Source of the DNA: Calditrichota bacterium
GTDB taxonomy: Bacteria > Electryoneota > B3-LCP
Direction: 5' to 3'
NCBI GenBank assembly: GCA_020051775.1
Contig: JAGVQJ010000109.1
Span: 1-41,437 of the forward strand
DNA length: 41,437 bases
The translations under genes and the position numbers were made by a program. Under the pieces are notes generated by a model. That model was not told the DNA's origin and ran no database searches. It saw only the letters and a list, made by a program, of their open reading frames with translations. The number at the start of each line of letters is the position of its first letter. The first letter of the stretch is position 1. Below, piece by piece: positions 7,926 to 16,844 of the stretch.

Positions 7926-9359
7926 TTATCTCAATTTCTGCCCGACCGCGCGTTCCAGGGCCGCCAGATTGGTCCAGAAACTGAAGATATTGGCAATGTA
8001 ATCCGCCTGGGCTTGTTCATAAGTCACCTGCGCTACGCGCAAGTTGAGCTGCGAGGTGGCTCCCAGGCGGTAGCGCTCCTGTTCCAGAGCAAGTTGGCGG
8101 GAAGCTAATTCCCGGTTTTTGCTGGTGACGCCGGATTTCTGGTAGATCTGCTCTAAATTGTAGTAGGCCTGGCGAACTTCCGTCTCAACCGCCAGTTCCT
8201 GGCTGCGGCGATCATGACGCGCGTTGTTCAGCGACACCTGGCTCTGTTCGTATTGCAATTTATCGGAGAAGCCGGAGAAAATATTCCAAGACAGTCCCAA
8301 ACTTATTACGGTGCTGCGGTTGCGAGGGTTGAAAGTCCAATCCACATTGGTGCCGGAAAGTTGCGAACGGGAATGGGATAGGCTCGCAGAAAGCACGGGG
8401 AAGAAATCGCCGCGCCGAGTTTTCACCAAGTTTTCCTGATACTCCACCTGTTTTTCGGTGGCGAGATAATCCGGTCGCGATCCCGCTTCCCTGACCAGGT
8501 TTTCGAGTGTGAATTCCGGAGCGAAAACTTCCAGATTATCCGCCAGCTTATACCGGGAATCCAAATCAATGCCGACGGTGCGATTAAGCTCTTCACGAGC
8601 CAGTCGCAAGTTATTTTGTGCGGTGATGACGGCGTTATCCTGATTCCCCACGTCAATTTCCGCTTGCAGAACGTCCAATTCGGTGACGGACCCGACTTCA
8701 AAACGCGCCTGGGCTGCCCGCAGGAATTCCTTGCGCTGATCCAAGAGCTGCTGAGCTAACGTCAACAAACGGTCCTGGGCCAGCACATTATAACAGCCCT
8801 GGCGAATGCCGTAGAACAGTTCGTTCTTATAGGCGGAAGTTTGCAACGAGTTGAGATGGTTGAGAATGCGCGCATTGCGGATGCCGTACATCTGCTGGCC
8901 TCCCAGCAGAATGTTTTCCTGGATGGTGAAGCCGCCGCCGCTGTTGCGTCTTTCGCTTTCGGGGATGGGAGTCGTCACCGTGCCCACTGCCACGGCTCCG
9001 ATAGTTGAATCGGGATTCAACACGGCCTGGTAAAGAGAATCCACGCGGGGGTAAGAGGAAACAGTGCCGTCCGGATTCACATAAGATGGCGAGTAGTTCT
9101 TGCTCTGGGAAAAGCCGTAATCTACGCTGAGCGAGGGCATCAGGCTTCCCCAGGCGGAGAGATTATTGATCCCCGAAAGACTTTCGGTTTCGACCGTCTT
9201 CAAGTAGTCGGGGTTGTGGCGCAACGCCATCCCGTAGAGATCTTCCGGCGTCAGGGTGGCGGAGGAATCCAAGGCTGGGGGAGCTTCCTGCGCCACAACC
9301 GCCAGCGCCAGGATCGTCAAAATGAGAAGCGCCAGGGCGCCATAGGTTTTCATCGGCAT
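7926..9359 (-). CDS. TolC-family outer-membrane efflux protein
   Basis: 477 aa, outer-membrane exit duct of the tripartite exporter encoded downstream. A signal peptide (MKTYGALALLILTILALAVV) is followed by two OEP repeats (PF02321) of long amphipathic helices. The first is around NLRLAREELNRTVGIDLDS and the second around QYEQSQVSLNNARHD to RLGATSQLNLRVAQVTYEQAQ. The duplicated TxLDVLQA / SQLNLRVA helix entries are typical of the family. The start could be the ATG at 9359 (MPMKTYG) or two codons in; no clear Shine-Dalgarno decides. A 178-bp gap with hairpins separates it from the adaptor gene, but the order TolC-adaptor-ATPase-permease supports one unit. Confidence 0.9.
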   Translation of the reverse strand: MPMKTYGALALLILTILALAVVAQEAPPALDSSATLTPEDLYGMALRHNPDYLKTVETESLSGINNLSAWGSLMPSLSVDYGFSQSKNYSPSYVNPDGTVSSYPRVDSLYQAVLNPDSTIGAVAVGTVTTPIPESERRNSGGGFTIQENILLGGQQMYGIRNARILNHLNSLQTSAYKNELFYGIRQGCYNVLAQDRLLTLAQQLLDQRKEFLRAAQARFEVGSVTELDVLQAEIDVGNQDNAVITAQNNLRLAREELNRTVGIDLDSRYKLADNLEVFAPEFTLENLVREAGSRPDYLATEKQVEYQENLVKTRRGDFFPVLSASLSHSRSQLSGTNVDWTFNPRNRSTVISLGLSWNIFSGFSDKLQYEQSQVSLNNARHDRRSQELAVETEVRQAYYNLEQIYQKSGVTSKNRELASRQLALEQERYRLGATSQLNLRVAQVTYEQAQADYIANIFSFWTNLAALERAVGQKLR

Positions 9360-9465
9360 GGTAAGGCTTAAAGGTTTAAGAGAATGCGAAGTGTGCAGTG
9401 GACAGGCGCGCTTTTATCTTTAGACGCCGGTCAACCGCATTTAGTTGCATGCGAAGTTGAAGAAA

Positions 9466-10197
9466 TCAGAACAGCCCCATAAAGGCCACGGAAACCGCGA
9501 TCAGCAGGGCATACATCCCGAAAACCGTGCCCAAGGACTTCCCCACGCTGAAGCGGTAAAGAACGGCGAAACCCAATCCTATCAGCGCTATACGCCAGAG
9601 CGCGAAGACGTCCAGGAACGAACTGACCTTGAAGAGTACGGATTCCTGCGCCTCTTCCGGGAAAAAGGCGGCGGGACTGAAGAACACCATCATGGTATTC
9701 TGCTTTAAGGCAAGCGGCAAGCGAAGAATGGAGCCGAGCAGGTCAACCATTCCCGTCCACAGATATACCGAGAACATCTGTTGGAAGGTGGCTTTGCCGG
9801 ACAGGATGATGTTCCCAACGAACAGCAGCAGGGCCGTCGTAACCAGACTGAATACGATAACCTTCAGGCCCCCCAGCAAGGGCGCGATTTTGCCCGTAAA
9901 AGTTTCGCTGGCTTCCTGCATTTTTTCAGCTTGATCCATGGGGATCTTGCCGGCATCAACCATTTTTTCGATACCGCGGGAGGCATCGGCCAGAATGGCG
10001 GGCAGCAGCAGATAAACCAGAATGATCGAAGTCAGGACCAGAATGGCCATCGGCACGATCCAATCCGGCCGCGCGGCAACGTCCTTCAAGGTGTTCATCG
10101 GCGAAGTGAAAATGCCTATGAAACGCTGGAAGGGGTTGAGGGGAGCGGGCGTCTCGATCTGGGTTTCAGCAGGCTGAAAATTATTAGTCTCTTCCAT
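9466..10197 (-). CDS. YIP1-family membrane protein
   Basis: 243 aa. A polar N-terminus (~1-40) precedes about five hydrophobic segments (WIVPMAILVLTSIILVYLLL, VIVFSLVTTALLLFVGNIIL, and three more to the C-terminus). The entry FQRFIGIFTSPMNTLKDVAARPDW is the characteristic lead-in of bacterial YIP1 (PF04893) proteins, which are membrane proteins of unknown function. AGGTG precedes the ATG, and the gene starts 14 nt after the CCA-enzyme stop, so the two are probably cotranscribed. The 106-bp gap to the TolC gene leaves open whether they share a transcript. Confidence 0.75.
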   Translation of the reverse strand: MEETNNFQPAETQIETPAPLNPFQRFIGIFTSPMNTLKDVAARPDWIVPMAILVLTSIILVYLLLPAILADASRGIEKMVDAGKIPMDQAEKMQEASETFTGKIAPLLGGLKVIVFSLVTTALLLFVGNIILSGKATFQQMFSVYLWTGMVDLLGSILRLPLALKQNTMMVFFSPAAFFPEEAQESVLFKVSSFLDVFALWRIALIGLGFAVLYRFSVGKSLGTVFGMYALLIAVSVAFMGLF

Positions 10198-10211
10198 GAG
10201 GCACCTGTAGG

Positions 10212-11651
10212 TTAAATGGAAGGTTTTATTTTAGATTCAATGACTTCTTTAATCACCTGTTCTTTGATCTTGCGCAGATACGCCAAGGCCGCCTCATACT
10301 CGTTGGGGATGAGGCCATCTAATATTGCCTCTTCAATGGCAGTCTTCAGACGCCCCACCAACGGCCCGGGTTCTATGCCGGCTTCCTGCATGATGGTTTC
10401 GCCCCGCACCGGCGACTGAAACGCGCGTACATCGTCCTTCTCTTCGACATGGCGCAGATGCTCAACCACCTTCTCGAAGTTGGCCAGATAGAGTTTGACA
10501 CGGTTGGGATCAGAGGAGGTCACGTCGGCGCGGCAGAGGGTGATCAGTTCATCTATGTCCGTGCCGGCCTCGACGCCCAGGCGGCGCACGGCGGAGTCGG
10601 TGACATCTTCATCCGCCAAGTTGATGGGGCGCATGTGCAGGCGCACCAGCTTGCACACATTGTCTATGACGGCTGAAGGCAGCTTCCAGGTTCGGCCCAG
10701 TTTGCGGGTCAAGCGCTCGCCCACCACTTCGTGCCCGTGGAAAGTCCAGCCGACTTCAGCATCCCAACGACGGGTGGCGGGTTTGCCGATGTCGTGCAAC
10801 AACGCCGCCAGACGTGTATCCAGCCGAGCGCCGGCAGAAGCCACTGTATCCAGCACCTTCAAAGTGTGTTCAAAGACGTCTTTATGGCGGGGCTTACGGT
10901 CAGGTTTCATGGCCGCCAGCGCAGCGATGTCCGGATAACAGACGTCCAACACTCCGGTGACGTACAGCAACCGCAATCCCACCGAAGGCTGAGGCGACAG
11001 CAAAATCTTGATCAACTCCGCGGTTTTACGTTCCATGCTGACATCGCAGAGTCGCTCGCGCAACTCGTGCATAGCCTTCAACAGATCCTGATGCAGCGAG
11101 AAGTCGAGCTGGGATGCCAGCCGGGCAGCGCGCAGAATGCGCAGGGGATCTTCGCTTAACGTAGCCGATGCGTTTATTGGAGTGCGGATTAGCCGCTGCC
11201 TTAAATCCTCTATGCCGCCGGTGGGGTCTATCAGCTCGTCGCGGCGCGGCGAAAGCGGCAGTACGATGGCATTTATAGTAAAGTCGCGTAGCCACAGGTC
11301 GCGAGTCAGCGGATCTTCGGGTAATTTCAGGGGGATTTCGGCGGGAGGGTTTTTTGGCGTCAAATCTCTTGGGCCGGAAATCTCAAATTGGATTCCACCG
11401 GCTGGGATTAGCAGGGTGTTGAACTGCGGATTGACGGCCACGGCGCGGCTTTTCAGCAGCTTCGCCACACCGTGGCAAAAAGCGGACACGTCGCCCAACA
11501 ACAGCAGATCAGCATTGTCAATCTCGGCCTCGGGAGCGGTGATGCGCGCGCGCACGGCTCCGCCCACCAGATACAGGGGTAACCCCTGGCGGCGCGCTTC
11601 CTCCACGATTTTTCGCAGAATGGGATTATATAATATTCGGGTAGCTTTCAC
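10212..11651 (-). CDS. CCA-adding enzyme / poly(A) polymerase family protein with HD domain and altered head motif
   Basis: 479 aa. Layout is as in bacterial class II CCA-adding enzymes: a nucleotidyltransferase head (~20-150), RNA-binding neck (RAARLASQLDF near 180) and an HD hydrolase domain (AALLHDIGKPATR near 285, and HGHEVVGERL). Family members add or repair the 3' CCA of tRNA. The region LWLRDFTINAI is well kept. The catalytic head is odd: the normal VGGAVRD reads VGGAVRA, and the expected DxD appears as AEIDNAD, so only E-x-D or D-xx-D is available. It may be an active variant, or a homologue using mainly its HD domain. GTG start; 30 bp after the upstream TPR gene. Confidence 0.8.
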   Translation of the reverse strand: MKATRILYNPILRKIVEEARRQGLPLYLVGGAVRARITAPEAEIDNADLLLLGDVSAFCHGVAKLLKSRAVAVNPQFNTLLIPAGGIQFEISGPRDLTPKNPPAEIPLKLPEDPLTRDLWLRDFTINAIVLPLSPRRDELIDPTGGIEDLRQRLIRTPINASATLSEDPLRILRAARLASQLDFSLHQDLLKAMHELRERLCDVSMERKTAELIKILLSPQPSVGLRLLYVTGVLDVCYPDIAALAAMKPDRKPRHKDVFEHTLKVLDTVASAGARLDTRLAALLHDIGKPATRRWDAEVGWTFHGHEVVGERLTRKLGRTWKLPSAVIDNVCKLVRLHMRPINLADEDVTDSAVRRLGVEAGTDIDELITLCRADVTSSDPNRVKLYLANFEKVVEHLRHVEEKDDVRAFQSPVRGETIMQEAGIEPGPLVGRLKTAIEEAILDGLIPNEYEAALAYLRKIKEQVIKEVIESKIKPSI

Positions 11652-11681
11652 GCAGGTCTAAATATTAGCTAAAAACAAACG

Positions 11682-12731
11682 TTAGTCGGGCTGAGTTTGA
11701 TCCTGCAACTGATTTTGCAGATCCTGCTTCAGCGACTTAAATTTCTCGAGGTCTTTCTTGCGGCGTTCACCGGCTTCCTGGTCCAGCTTGACGGCCAAAC
11801 CGCGATCCACCCATTCCAAGGCGGTGCGAGGATCGCCCATCTGGCGGTAGCACTTGGTTAGCTGTTTGCAGAGGCCAACCTCGTTGTAGCCGTTGTTTCT
11901 TTCCAGCGGGTGCAGGGAATCATAAAGCTGCCGGTAGATCACCGCGGCCTTATTCCATTGGCTGCTTTGCAGGTAGCCGTCGGCCAGCGTCCAGAGGTAG
12001 AAGCGGCTGCCGGGATAAAACTTCAAACCTTCCAGCGACAAGCTGATCGCTTCAGAGGGCCGGGCGTGGTCAATCAAGATCCAGGCTAAAGTGCTGCGCG
12101 AAATCTCCCGGCTCAGCAGTCCCTCGTTCATGGCACGGCGCACCATATCAATGCCGGCTTGCTTCTCGTCGGGGATCAGGGGTAGCCAATTAATGAAATC
12201 CGTAGCGCGGCTGCGCCAATATTTATATGTACCCACACCCAGATAGGCGTCCGCAAAAGCGGGATCTTCCTTCAGGCAATCTTCAAGGTGCCCAACGGAT
12301 TTCATCCCCAATTTCACCGCAGGCCACCATTTCCCCTGCCGTTGCTCCAAGAGCGCCTTAAAACCCAACAAAATCCCTAAGTAGAGTTTTTTTTCGGATT
12401 TGTCGCTTTTATCCATCTTTTCCGCACGACTCCAGGCCAGGTCGTAATGGCGGTCAAACTCCACTTTGTCCGCCCGATCTTCGAAATCCAGCATGCGGCA
12501 ATAGAGCACTCCGGCCTTCAGAAGCGGCGCCGCAGGATGCCCGGGTACCAACATTTCGAGGCTGTCAGTTGTGCTAAGAGCCTGCAAATAATGCATCATG
12601 AACGTTTCGCCGACGATGCGCCGCACTAATGATTGCGCCGTGCTATCCTGAAAAACCGTGCTGCGCGTCTCGGCGGAAGCCATCAGAGAGATGAGAGCAG
12701 GCAAAATGACAATGTAACGCATTTTTCGCAT
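11682..12731 (-). CDS. Exported TPR-like protein of unknown function
   Basis: 349 aa from the ATG at 12731 (MRKMRYIVILPALISLMASA), which gives a signal peptide; the frame is open further upstream over the promoter. The body is mostly helical, with TPR-like pairs, for example AFADAYLGVGTYKYWRSRA near 170, a unit near SRFYLWTLADGYLQSSQWNKAA, and PRTALEWVDRGLAV near 310. The C-terminus is a charged, Gln-rich coiled coil. No catalytic motif is visible. Probably a periplasmic or envelope scaffold. It heads a likely operon with the CCA-family enzyme and the YIP1 gene, and its promoter lies divergent from the C25 peptidase promoter. Confidence 0.65.
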   Translation of the reverse strand: MRKMRYIVILPALISLMASAETRSTVFQDSTAQSLVRRIVGETFMMHYLQALSTTDSLEMLVPGHPAAPLLKAGVLYCRMLDFEDRADKVEFDRHYDLAWSRAEKMDKSDKSEKKLYLGILLGFKALLEQRQGKWWPAVKLGMKSVGHLEDCLKEDPAFADAYLGVGTYKYWRSRATDFINWLPLIPDEKQAGIDMVRRAMNEGLLSREISRSTLAWILIDHARPSEAISLSLEGLKFYPGSRFYLWTLADGYLQSSQWNKAAVIYRQLYDSLHPLERNNGYNEVGLCKQLTKCYRQMGDPRTALEWVDRGLAVKLDQEAGERRKKDLEKFKSLKQDLQNQLQDQTQPD

Positions 12732-12746
12732 AGAATCCGTTAGGCT

Positions 12747-12775
12747 AATATAGGCACAATATTGATTAAAAGCAA
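12747..12775 (-). promoter_or_regulatory. Probable promoter of the TPR-CCA-YIP1 unit
   Basis: Minus strand TTGCTT (12775-12770), 17 nt, TATATT (12752-12747), 15 nt before the ATG at 12731. The -35 box is weak; the -10 and spacing match the other promoters in the window. Confidence 0.5.
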
Positions 12776-12800
12776 GCTCAATTGCCGTAATCGAGCTTGC
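12772..12800. promoter_or_regulatory. Inverted repeat between divergent promoters (possible operator)
   Basis: GCAAGCTC (12772-12779), 13 nt, GAGCTTGC (12793-12800). It overlaps the -35 box of the leftward promoter and lies just upstream of the rightward one, a good place for a factor controlling both. No regulator gene is adjacent, so this is positional inference. Confidence 0.4.
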
Positions 12801-12826
12801 CAAATGAGTTTAATATTGTGAATTGC

Positions 12827-12855
12827 TTGACATTGGCCTTTATTTTGCTTATATT
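12827..12855 (+). promoter_or_regulatory. Promoter of the C25 peptidase gene
   Basis: TTGACA (12827-12832), 17 nt, TATATT (12850-12855). Transcription from about 12862 would give a 5' leader of roughly 200 nt before the ATG at 13059. I see no known riboswitch in that leader. Confidence 0.7.
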
Positions 12856-13058
12856 TAATGCGCCTATTCGTTACTGCAACTTTGGATTATCCTCAGAGCA
12901 CCTTGAATTGAATTGTCCGTAAGTCTGCCGCACCAAATTAGAGTACAGAGCCTTCCAGGGAAAGTTCCCCATTGCATTTATCTGACTGTTATCATCCTTC
13001 CCAATACACCAGAAGACAACAGCATACCATCGCACTATACTTTAAGAAGGGAGCGGAC

Positions 13059-15719
13059 ATGAGAAATTGGATCTGCTTGCTGATGTGTCTATCTCTCCTG
13101 GTCGGCCTGGCCGGCGCTGGAGAGTGGGTGCAACTGACGGCTTCCACGGCGCCGCCTGCTATCCAGATGATGGATCGGTCGCCGGAACACATGATCATCA
13201 CCAGCGCCATCAATGGCTTCGGCCTGGAAAACTTTACGATCAATGGCGAAGCGTTTCAAATGCCATATCTCGATGGCGAGGCCATGACTTTCCAGGCGGG
13301 GTATCCCGAACTGCCTCGGCTGCATCGCAGCTTGATCATTCCCGACAATGCTCGCATGGCTGTGCGCGTAGTCGCATCGGAATACCGCGACGTGCCCAAT
13401 GTGAAAATCGCCCCCTCCAAGGGACATCTGTTAAGAACCATAGATCCGGCCAGTGTACCGTACACTTTTGCCGAAATCTACGGGCAGAATGCCTTCTGGC
13501 CTACGGAGGTCGCGAGCCTGGCAGATCCCTACATCATGAGGGATTTCCGGGGTCAGGTGGCGCAGATCGCTCCCTTCCAGTACAATCCCGCCACCCAGAC
13601 ATTGCGTGTTTACACGAGCTTGACGATCGAGGTTTACCAAGCTGGTTACGGCGGTGAAAACGTTTTCACGCGCACTCGCCCGCTGACTAAAATGGATCCC
13701 AACTTCCGTCAGATTTACGAAAAGCACTTCCTCAACTACAATCCCTTGGACTACACTGCCGTGGACGAAGTCGGCCCGATGCTGGTCATCGCCAACAGCG
13801 CGTTCCTGAGCACCGTGCAGCCTTTGGTGGACTGGAAAAATCAAAGGGGCATCCCCACCACGCTGGTGAACGTAACCACGATCGGCAACACCTCCTCGGC
13901 CATCAAGAACTACATCACGCAACAGTATAATTCCCCTGCCGGCTTAGCTTACGTGCTTCTGGTGGGCGACAATGCCCAGGTCACCTCTTGGATGATCGGC
14001 AGCGCCGGTTGCGACCCGGTGTACGGCCAACTCACGGGCGGCGACCACTATTTCGAACTGATGGTAGGCCGTCTATCGGCGGAAAACACCGCTCAGGTCG
14101 CCAATCAGGTGGCCAAAATCGTGGAATATGAGAGCCTTCCTCAAGCCGGAGCCGCCTGGTACGCCAAAGGATTGGGTATCGCTTCCAACCAGGGCGTGGG
14201 TATCGGCCACTACGGCGAAGGCGATTGGCAGCACATGAATCTAATCCGCGCCGACCTGCTCGCGTATGGGTTCACGCAAGTGGATTCGGTCTATGATCCC
14301 TGGGGCAATCAAGGCATGATCACCAATTACGTGAATAATGGCCGCAGCATGATCAATTACTGCGGGCATGGCAGCACCACTTCCTGGGGCACAACCGGTT
14401 TCAGCAACACTCAGGTGAACGCCTTGGCCAATGACAACATGTTGCCGGTCATCACCAGTGTGGCTTGCGTCAACGGCAACTTCACGGCTACTACATGCTT
14501 CGCAGAAGCCTGGCTGCGCGCTTCCCACAACGGCGAACCTTCCGGCGCCATCGGCTTCTGGGGATCATCTCAGAATCAATCCTGGGCGCCGCCCATGTAT
14601 GCTCAGGATGAATATGTGGATCTGCTCATCAGGGATTCTTATCATGCCTACGGGACGCTCTGCTTCAACGGCGCCATGAAGATGATTGACATGACGGGAT
14701 CCACCGGCAACAGCGAAGCCGACCACTGGAACGTCTTCGGCGATCCTTCGCTGCAATTGCGCACTCAGGCACCCTCAGCCCTGACGGTCACTGCACCCGG
14801 TTCGGTTAATTTCGGCCAATCGTCTATGGAAGTGACCTGCACCGGTTGCGGCGCGGGCGGCGCTCTGGCAGCCCTGTCAGCTTCGGGCGTGTTGATCGGT
14901 TACGGTTACACGAATGCCAGCGGCGTGGCGACGTTGAACTTGACCTGGCAACCGTTAGGCGATAATGCCACTTTAACGGTCACCAGCTACAACCGCACGC
15001 CATACGTCGTGACCATTCCGGTGGTAGGTGGATCGGCGCCCAACCTGGATCTAACGTTGACCCCGATCAACCCGCCGATCGTCATCCCAGCCTCGGGCGG
15101 ATCGTTCAGCTACAACATTTCGTTGACGAACAACGAATCCAGCACCTACAGCTTCGACGGTTGGATTATGCAATACACTCCCGGCGGCGTTTGGCAGGGC
15201 CCCATGCTGGGACCGATCAGCGTGACACTGGCGGCGGGAGCCAATCTAACTCGTCTGCGCGTACAGTCGGTGCCGGGCACAGCCGCTCCGGGAACCTACA
15301 CCTATCGCGGCTACGTGGGCGACTACTCCAACCTGAAGTGGGATTCTTCAGGCTTCGATTACACCAAATCCGCCACCGGCAACGGGCCGTTCGTAACCTC
15401 CTGGTTCAACAGCGGCGAAGAATTCCCGGGCCAACCGGCCACGGTATCAGCTCCTGCCCAGTTTGCACTAGAGGGCGCATTCCCGAACCCGTTTAATCCG
15501 ACCACAGCTCTCAGCTACAAGCTTCAAGCCACAAGCCATGTCCGGTTGACCGTCTGGGATACTGCCGGGAGGTTGGTAAGCACATTGGTGGACGGCATGC
15601 GCGAAGCCGGCCAGCACCAGGTGACCTTTGATGGCTCGCATCTGGCGTCGGGTATGTACTTCGTCAGCATGCAAGCGGGTGACTTTAGCGCCGTGCAGAA
15701 GATGATGCTGGTCAAATAG
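13059..15719 (+). CDS. C25 (gingipain-like) cysteine peptidase with T9SS sorting tail
   Basis: 886 aa, secreted. Signal peptide MRNWICLLMCLSLLVGLAGA; the frame extends upstream but ATG 13059 has AAGGGAG before it. A propeptide-like region (~40-215) precedes the peptidase C25 domain (~235-575). The domain has MLVIANSAF, YVLLVGDNAQV, the catalytic His in NYCGHGSTTSW and the catalytic Cys in VITSVACVNGNF. A small beta domain follows (~580-660). Next is a shared module starting LTPINPPIVIPASGGSF (~665-790), then a type IX sorting domain (~803-886, FPNPFNPTTALSY ... ASGMYF). It should be exported across the outer membrane and attached to or shed from the surface as a protease. Single-gene unit with its own promoter and terminator. 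Confidence 0.9.
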   Translation: MRNWICLLMCLSLLVGLAGAGEWVQLTASTAPPAIQMMDRSPEHMIITSAINGFGLENFTINGEAFQMPYLDGEAMTFQAGYPELPRLHRSLIIPDNARMAVRVVASEYRDVPNVKIAPSKGHLLRTIDPASVPYTFAEIYGQNAFWPTEVASLADPYIMRDFRGQVAQIAPFQYNPATQTLRVYTSLTIEVYQAGYGGENVFTRTRPLTKMDPNFRQIYEKHFLNYNPLDYTAVDEVGPMLVIANSAFLSTVQPLVDWKNQRGIPTTLVNVTTIGNTSSAIKNYITQQYNSPAGLAYVLLVGDNAQVTSWMIGSAGCDPVYGQLTGGDHYFELMVGRLSAENTAQVANQVAKIVEYESLPQAGAAWYAKGLGIASNQGVGIGHYGEGDWQHMNLIRADLLAYGFTQVDSVYDPWGNQGMITNYVNNGRSMINYCGHGSTTSWGTTGFSNTQVNALANDNMLPVITSVACVNGNFTATTCFAEAWLRASHNGEPSGAIGFWGSSQNQSWAPPMYAQDEYVDLLIRDSYHAYGTLCFNGAMKMIDMTGSTGNSEADHWNVFGDPSLQLRTQAPSALTVTAPGSVNFGQSSMEVTCTGCGAGGALAALSASGVLIGYGYTNASGVATLNLTWQPLGDNATLTVTSYNRTPYVVTIPVVGGSAPNLDLTLTPINPPIVIPASGGSFSYNISLTNNESSTYSFDGWIMQYTPGGVWQGPMLGPISVTLAAGANLTRLRVQSVPGTAAPGTYTYRGYVGDYSNLKWDSSGFDYTKSATGNGPFVTSWFNSGEEFPGQPATVSAPAQFALEGAFPNPFNPTTALSYKLQATSHVRLTVWDTAGRLVSTLVDGMREAGQHQVTFDGSHLASGMYFVSMQAGDFSAVQKMMLVK

Positions 15720-15748
15720 TTGCTGGTTGCTAATTGATGGTTGCTAGT

Positions 15749-15777
15749 AGGGGCGCACGGTGTGCGCCCCGTTTTTT
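15749..15777 (+). terminator. Terminator of the C25 gene
   Basis: GGGGCGCAC-GG-TGTGCGCCCC stem followed by T6. It is preceded by GTAG, the tetranucleotide that often marks RAYT-linked REP hairpins, so it may be a repeat recruited as a terminator. GTTGCTGG-type short direct repeats lie just upstream (15720-15747) and again near 18781. Confidence 0.7.
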
Positions 15778-15884
15778 CGATCCCCCCTGCCCCCCCCCTT
15801 GATAAGGGAGGAAACCGCGTGGGAGTCGGGCTTGTCCGACCCTTCCCAGGCCGTCATGGACCATTCCATGGCGGCCCAGAAAAT

Positions 15885-15911
15885 AAAAAAAGCGCTCCAC
15901 CGGAGCGCTTT
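15885..15911 (-). terminator. Terminator of the minus-strand methyltransferase-like gene
   Basis: AAAGCGCTCC-ACC-GGAGCGCTTT stem with a 7-nt T-run on the minus strand (15891-15885), 26 bp past the stop at 15937. Between 15778 and 15885 there is a C-rich repeat (cccccctgccc...ttgataaggga) like one at 34152-34190, and no gene. Confidence 0.8.
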
Positions 15912-15936
15912 CAGTTTAACCTTCATACTTGATACT

Positions 15937-16791
15937 TTATACTTCCATATACGCTTTTTCTTCCCTCGGTTGGCGGGCGCGTTCGACCAACGCCTGCGGC
16001 CGGCGCAATTCCTGGCGGCGGGCCAGGATGCGGAAGCGCTGCACGGTTTGCCGGGGGAAAAGATTCAGCACGGGCAACATGGCTCCGGGGTGAGGAGGAA
16101 CGGCGCTATCCTGCGAAGGCCCGAAGGCGAAGGGCGGCTGCTGCGATTGGTACACGGAAACTTTTACGATTCTCCAGCCGCTGTGAGCCAGCAGCGTTTC
16201 CAACGCGCGCGGCGAGAAGAACCAGCGGGGCAGATCGGGAGTTAGCAGCGCAGCGCCTTCGCCATGCAGCGGGAATTCCCATCCTCCGAAATCGGCGGCG
16301 CTGATCACCAGCAGCCCTTTTTCGCCCAGCAGGCAGGCCGCTCGCTGCAACAGGGAACGGGGATCGGGATCGTTTTCCAGCGCTCCTTCCAGACGAATCA
16401 CATCGTATGAAGGGTCAACTTGCGGGCGGCGGGTAAGGCGCGGCGGAGTCTCCTCTTTGCATTCCTCTTCGATCCCCGGGACGGCCAGGGGCTTAAAACC
16501 GAACATGCGGGCGGTTTCCAGCAGGTCGGAATTGGCGCGTCCCACATTCAGCAGCAGACCCGGCGGCTGGCGGAACAGACTGATCTCTTCCATTTCCGCC
16601 AAACTGAGGTCCGCCGATAGCTGCGATTGAGCTTCGAGTTTGGCGGGTCGGGGAGAGGCTTCCGTTCTCCACGCCAAACCACAACCCCGGCAAGCCACCA
16701 CGCGAACGTCTCCATCCATAAGCCGAGTGACCGGCTCTTCCGAACCGCATAATATGCAGCGGGTATCTTTGTCTATCAGGGTCGTTTTCAT
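15937..16791 (-). CDS. Methyltransferase-like protein with N-terminal zinc ribbon
   Basis: 284 aa. Residues ~12-39 form a zinc ribbon, CILCG...CRGCG, the usual opening of class I SAM methyltransferases that act on sugars or lipids near glycosyltransferase genes. The following Rossmann-like part is recognisable (LLLNVGRANSDLLETARMFG; later LLGEKGLLVISAADFGGWEF and RWFFSPRALETLLAHSGW). The SAM-binding glycine motif, normally DVGCGTG-like, is reduced to NVGRANS. Activity is therefore uncertain. It starts 53 bp after the glycosyltransferase stop on the same strand, so it probably acts with that gene on a cell-surface glycan. Confidence 0.6.
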   Translation of the reverse strand: MKTTLIDKDTRCILCGSEEPVTRLMDGDVRVVACRGCGLAWRTEASPRPAKLEAQSQLSADLSLAEMEEISLFRQPPGLLLNVGRANSDLLETARMFGFKPLAVPGIEEECKEETPPRLTRRPQVDPSYDVIRLEGALENDPDPRSLLQRAACLLGEKGLLVISAADFGGWEFPLHGEGAALLTPDLPRWFFSPRALETLLAHSGWRIVKVSVYQSQQPPFAFGPSQDSAVPPHPGAMLPVLNLFPRQTVQRFRILARRQELRRPQALVERARQPREEKAYMEV

Positions 16792-16844
16792 TCTATATCC
16801 ATTTCATGCCATCCATCGTGCATTGCCAGTGATAAAGGCCAGAC

